Assembly (NCBI GenBank): GCA_964495085.1 | Contig: CAZBUK010000043.1 | Location: 1-30,517 of the forward strand | DNA: 30,517 bases | Direction: 5' to 3' | Source: CAZBUK01 sp964495085 | Lineage (GTDB): Bacteria > Bacteroidota > Ignavibacteria > T3Sed10-11 | Shown: one piece after another, positions 30,291 through 30,517 of the stretch | Numbering within the stretch: position 1 is the first letter of the stretch | Layout of the letters: every line of letters begins with the position of its first letter | Program-made: the position numbers and the translations under genes | The notes under the pieces: generated by a model | Database searches by the model: none | The model's input: the letters and a program-made list of their open reading frames with translations, nothing else | What the model was told of the DNA's origin: nothing

Positions 30291-30517
30291 TGTTCGTCCT
30301 TGAGAGAGCTTTGCTGCCGTTGGGATCCGATGTTCAGCAGGTTCCGCCTTTCCGCCGTCAATCTGTACCGCTTTCGAATATGCAATCTTCGGCTGTGGAA
30401 TGCAAGTCCGGCCGGACGACGAAGTAAGCTATCATTACCTCTCACATCTGTCCGAAATAAATAATAAAGAATTTTGAATGATTCAGGTCCACCAAGCCGA
30501 AATCGTCGGGGTTGTGG
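30287..30517 (-). CDS. C-terminal end of a gene cut by the right edge, perhaps glycosyltransferase
   Basis: A frame open from the right edge gives 76 codons before a TGA at 30287-30289 that overlaps the TTG start of the next gene (TTGA). The residues (GPESFKILYYLFRTDVRG, then a very basic, Arg-rich stretch) could be the end of a glycosyltransferase or another surface-polysaccharide enzyme. No motif proves it. The coupled overlap is the best evidence that it is a real gene. Confidence 0.6.
   Translation of the reverse strand, partial: PQPRRFRLGGPESFKILYYLFRTDVRGNDSLLRRPAGLAFHSRRLHIRKRYRLTAERRNLLNIGSQRQQSSLKDEH

Noticed and set aside
30478..30517. ATG at 30478 as the start of a plus-strand gene
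   Set aside because: It has no ribosome-binding site, and the minus-strand frame open through this segment is coupled to the next gene.

Overview
The window reads as an accessory and signalling stretch of a Gram-negative bacterium of the FCB superphylum, close to the Ignavibacteria, Calditrichota, KSB1 or Marinimicrobia type of lineage. The evidence is a C-terminal type IX secretion sorting domain with the QNYPNPFNPST signature, outer-membrane barrel proteins and several Reg_prop (two-component regulator propeller) proteins. GC looks moderate (about 50-55 %, not computed). A run of ten Ns at 18436-18445 indicates a draft or metagenome-assembled scaffold. The clearest promoter follows the ordinary TTGACA/TATAAT pattern, not the TTG/TAnnTTTG pattern of classical Bacteroidota. 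No rRNA, tRNA, CRISPR array, phage or intact insertion sequence was seen.

Left part (1-5100, minus strand): the start of a secreted protein of unknown function, cut by the window edge; a T9SS-secreted seven-repeat propeller protein; an outer-membrane beta-barrel protein; a receiver-only response regulator; a non-coding patch (about 3995-4370) of stacked 7-, 9- and 8-base tandem repeats; and a NarL-type response regulator that has no NTG start codon.

Centre-left (5092-10614, minus strand): a 999-residue Reg_prop/Y_Y_Y sensor histidine kinase, coupled by an ATGA overlap to a small membrane-anchored protein upstream and followed by the NarL-type regulator, forms one signalling operon. Upstream lie a DUF6090-like membrane protein gene broken by one in-frame TAA and a DUF4919 protein.

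Centre (10705-18429, minus strand): an RhlE-type DEAD-box helicase with a clear intrinsic terminator; a small Cys-containing conserved protein starting with TTG; a coupled pair made of a cyclic-nucleotide-binding histidine kinase and a receiver-glutaredoxin-like-thioredoxin-reductase-like fusion that lacks both expected CxxC centres; and the ergothioneine pair egtB-egtD, also coupled by ATGA.

Right part: the plus strand carries a 2081-residue membrane-anchored TPR protein whose last third is six and a half copies of a strict 112-residue super-repeat. Five successive copies hold a conserved Cys-X18-Cys pair. I regard this as the most unusual object in the window. It is followed on the minus strand by a methyltransferase, a DUF1028 Ntn-hydrolase-like secreted protein, a sialate O-acetylesterase and two glycosyltransferase-like genes (one partial at the right edge), plus a 93-residue plus-strand protein of unknown function.
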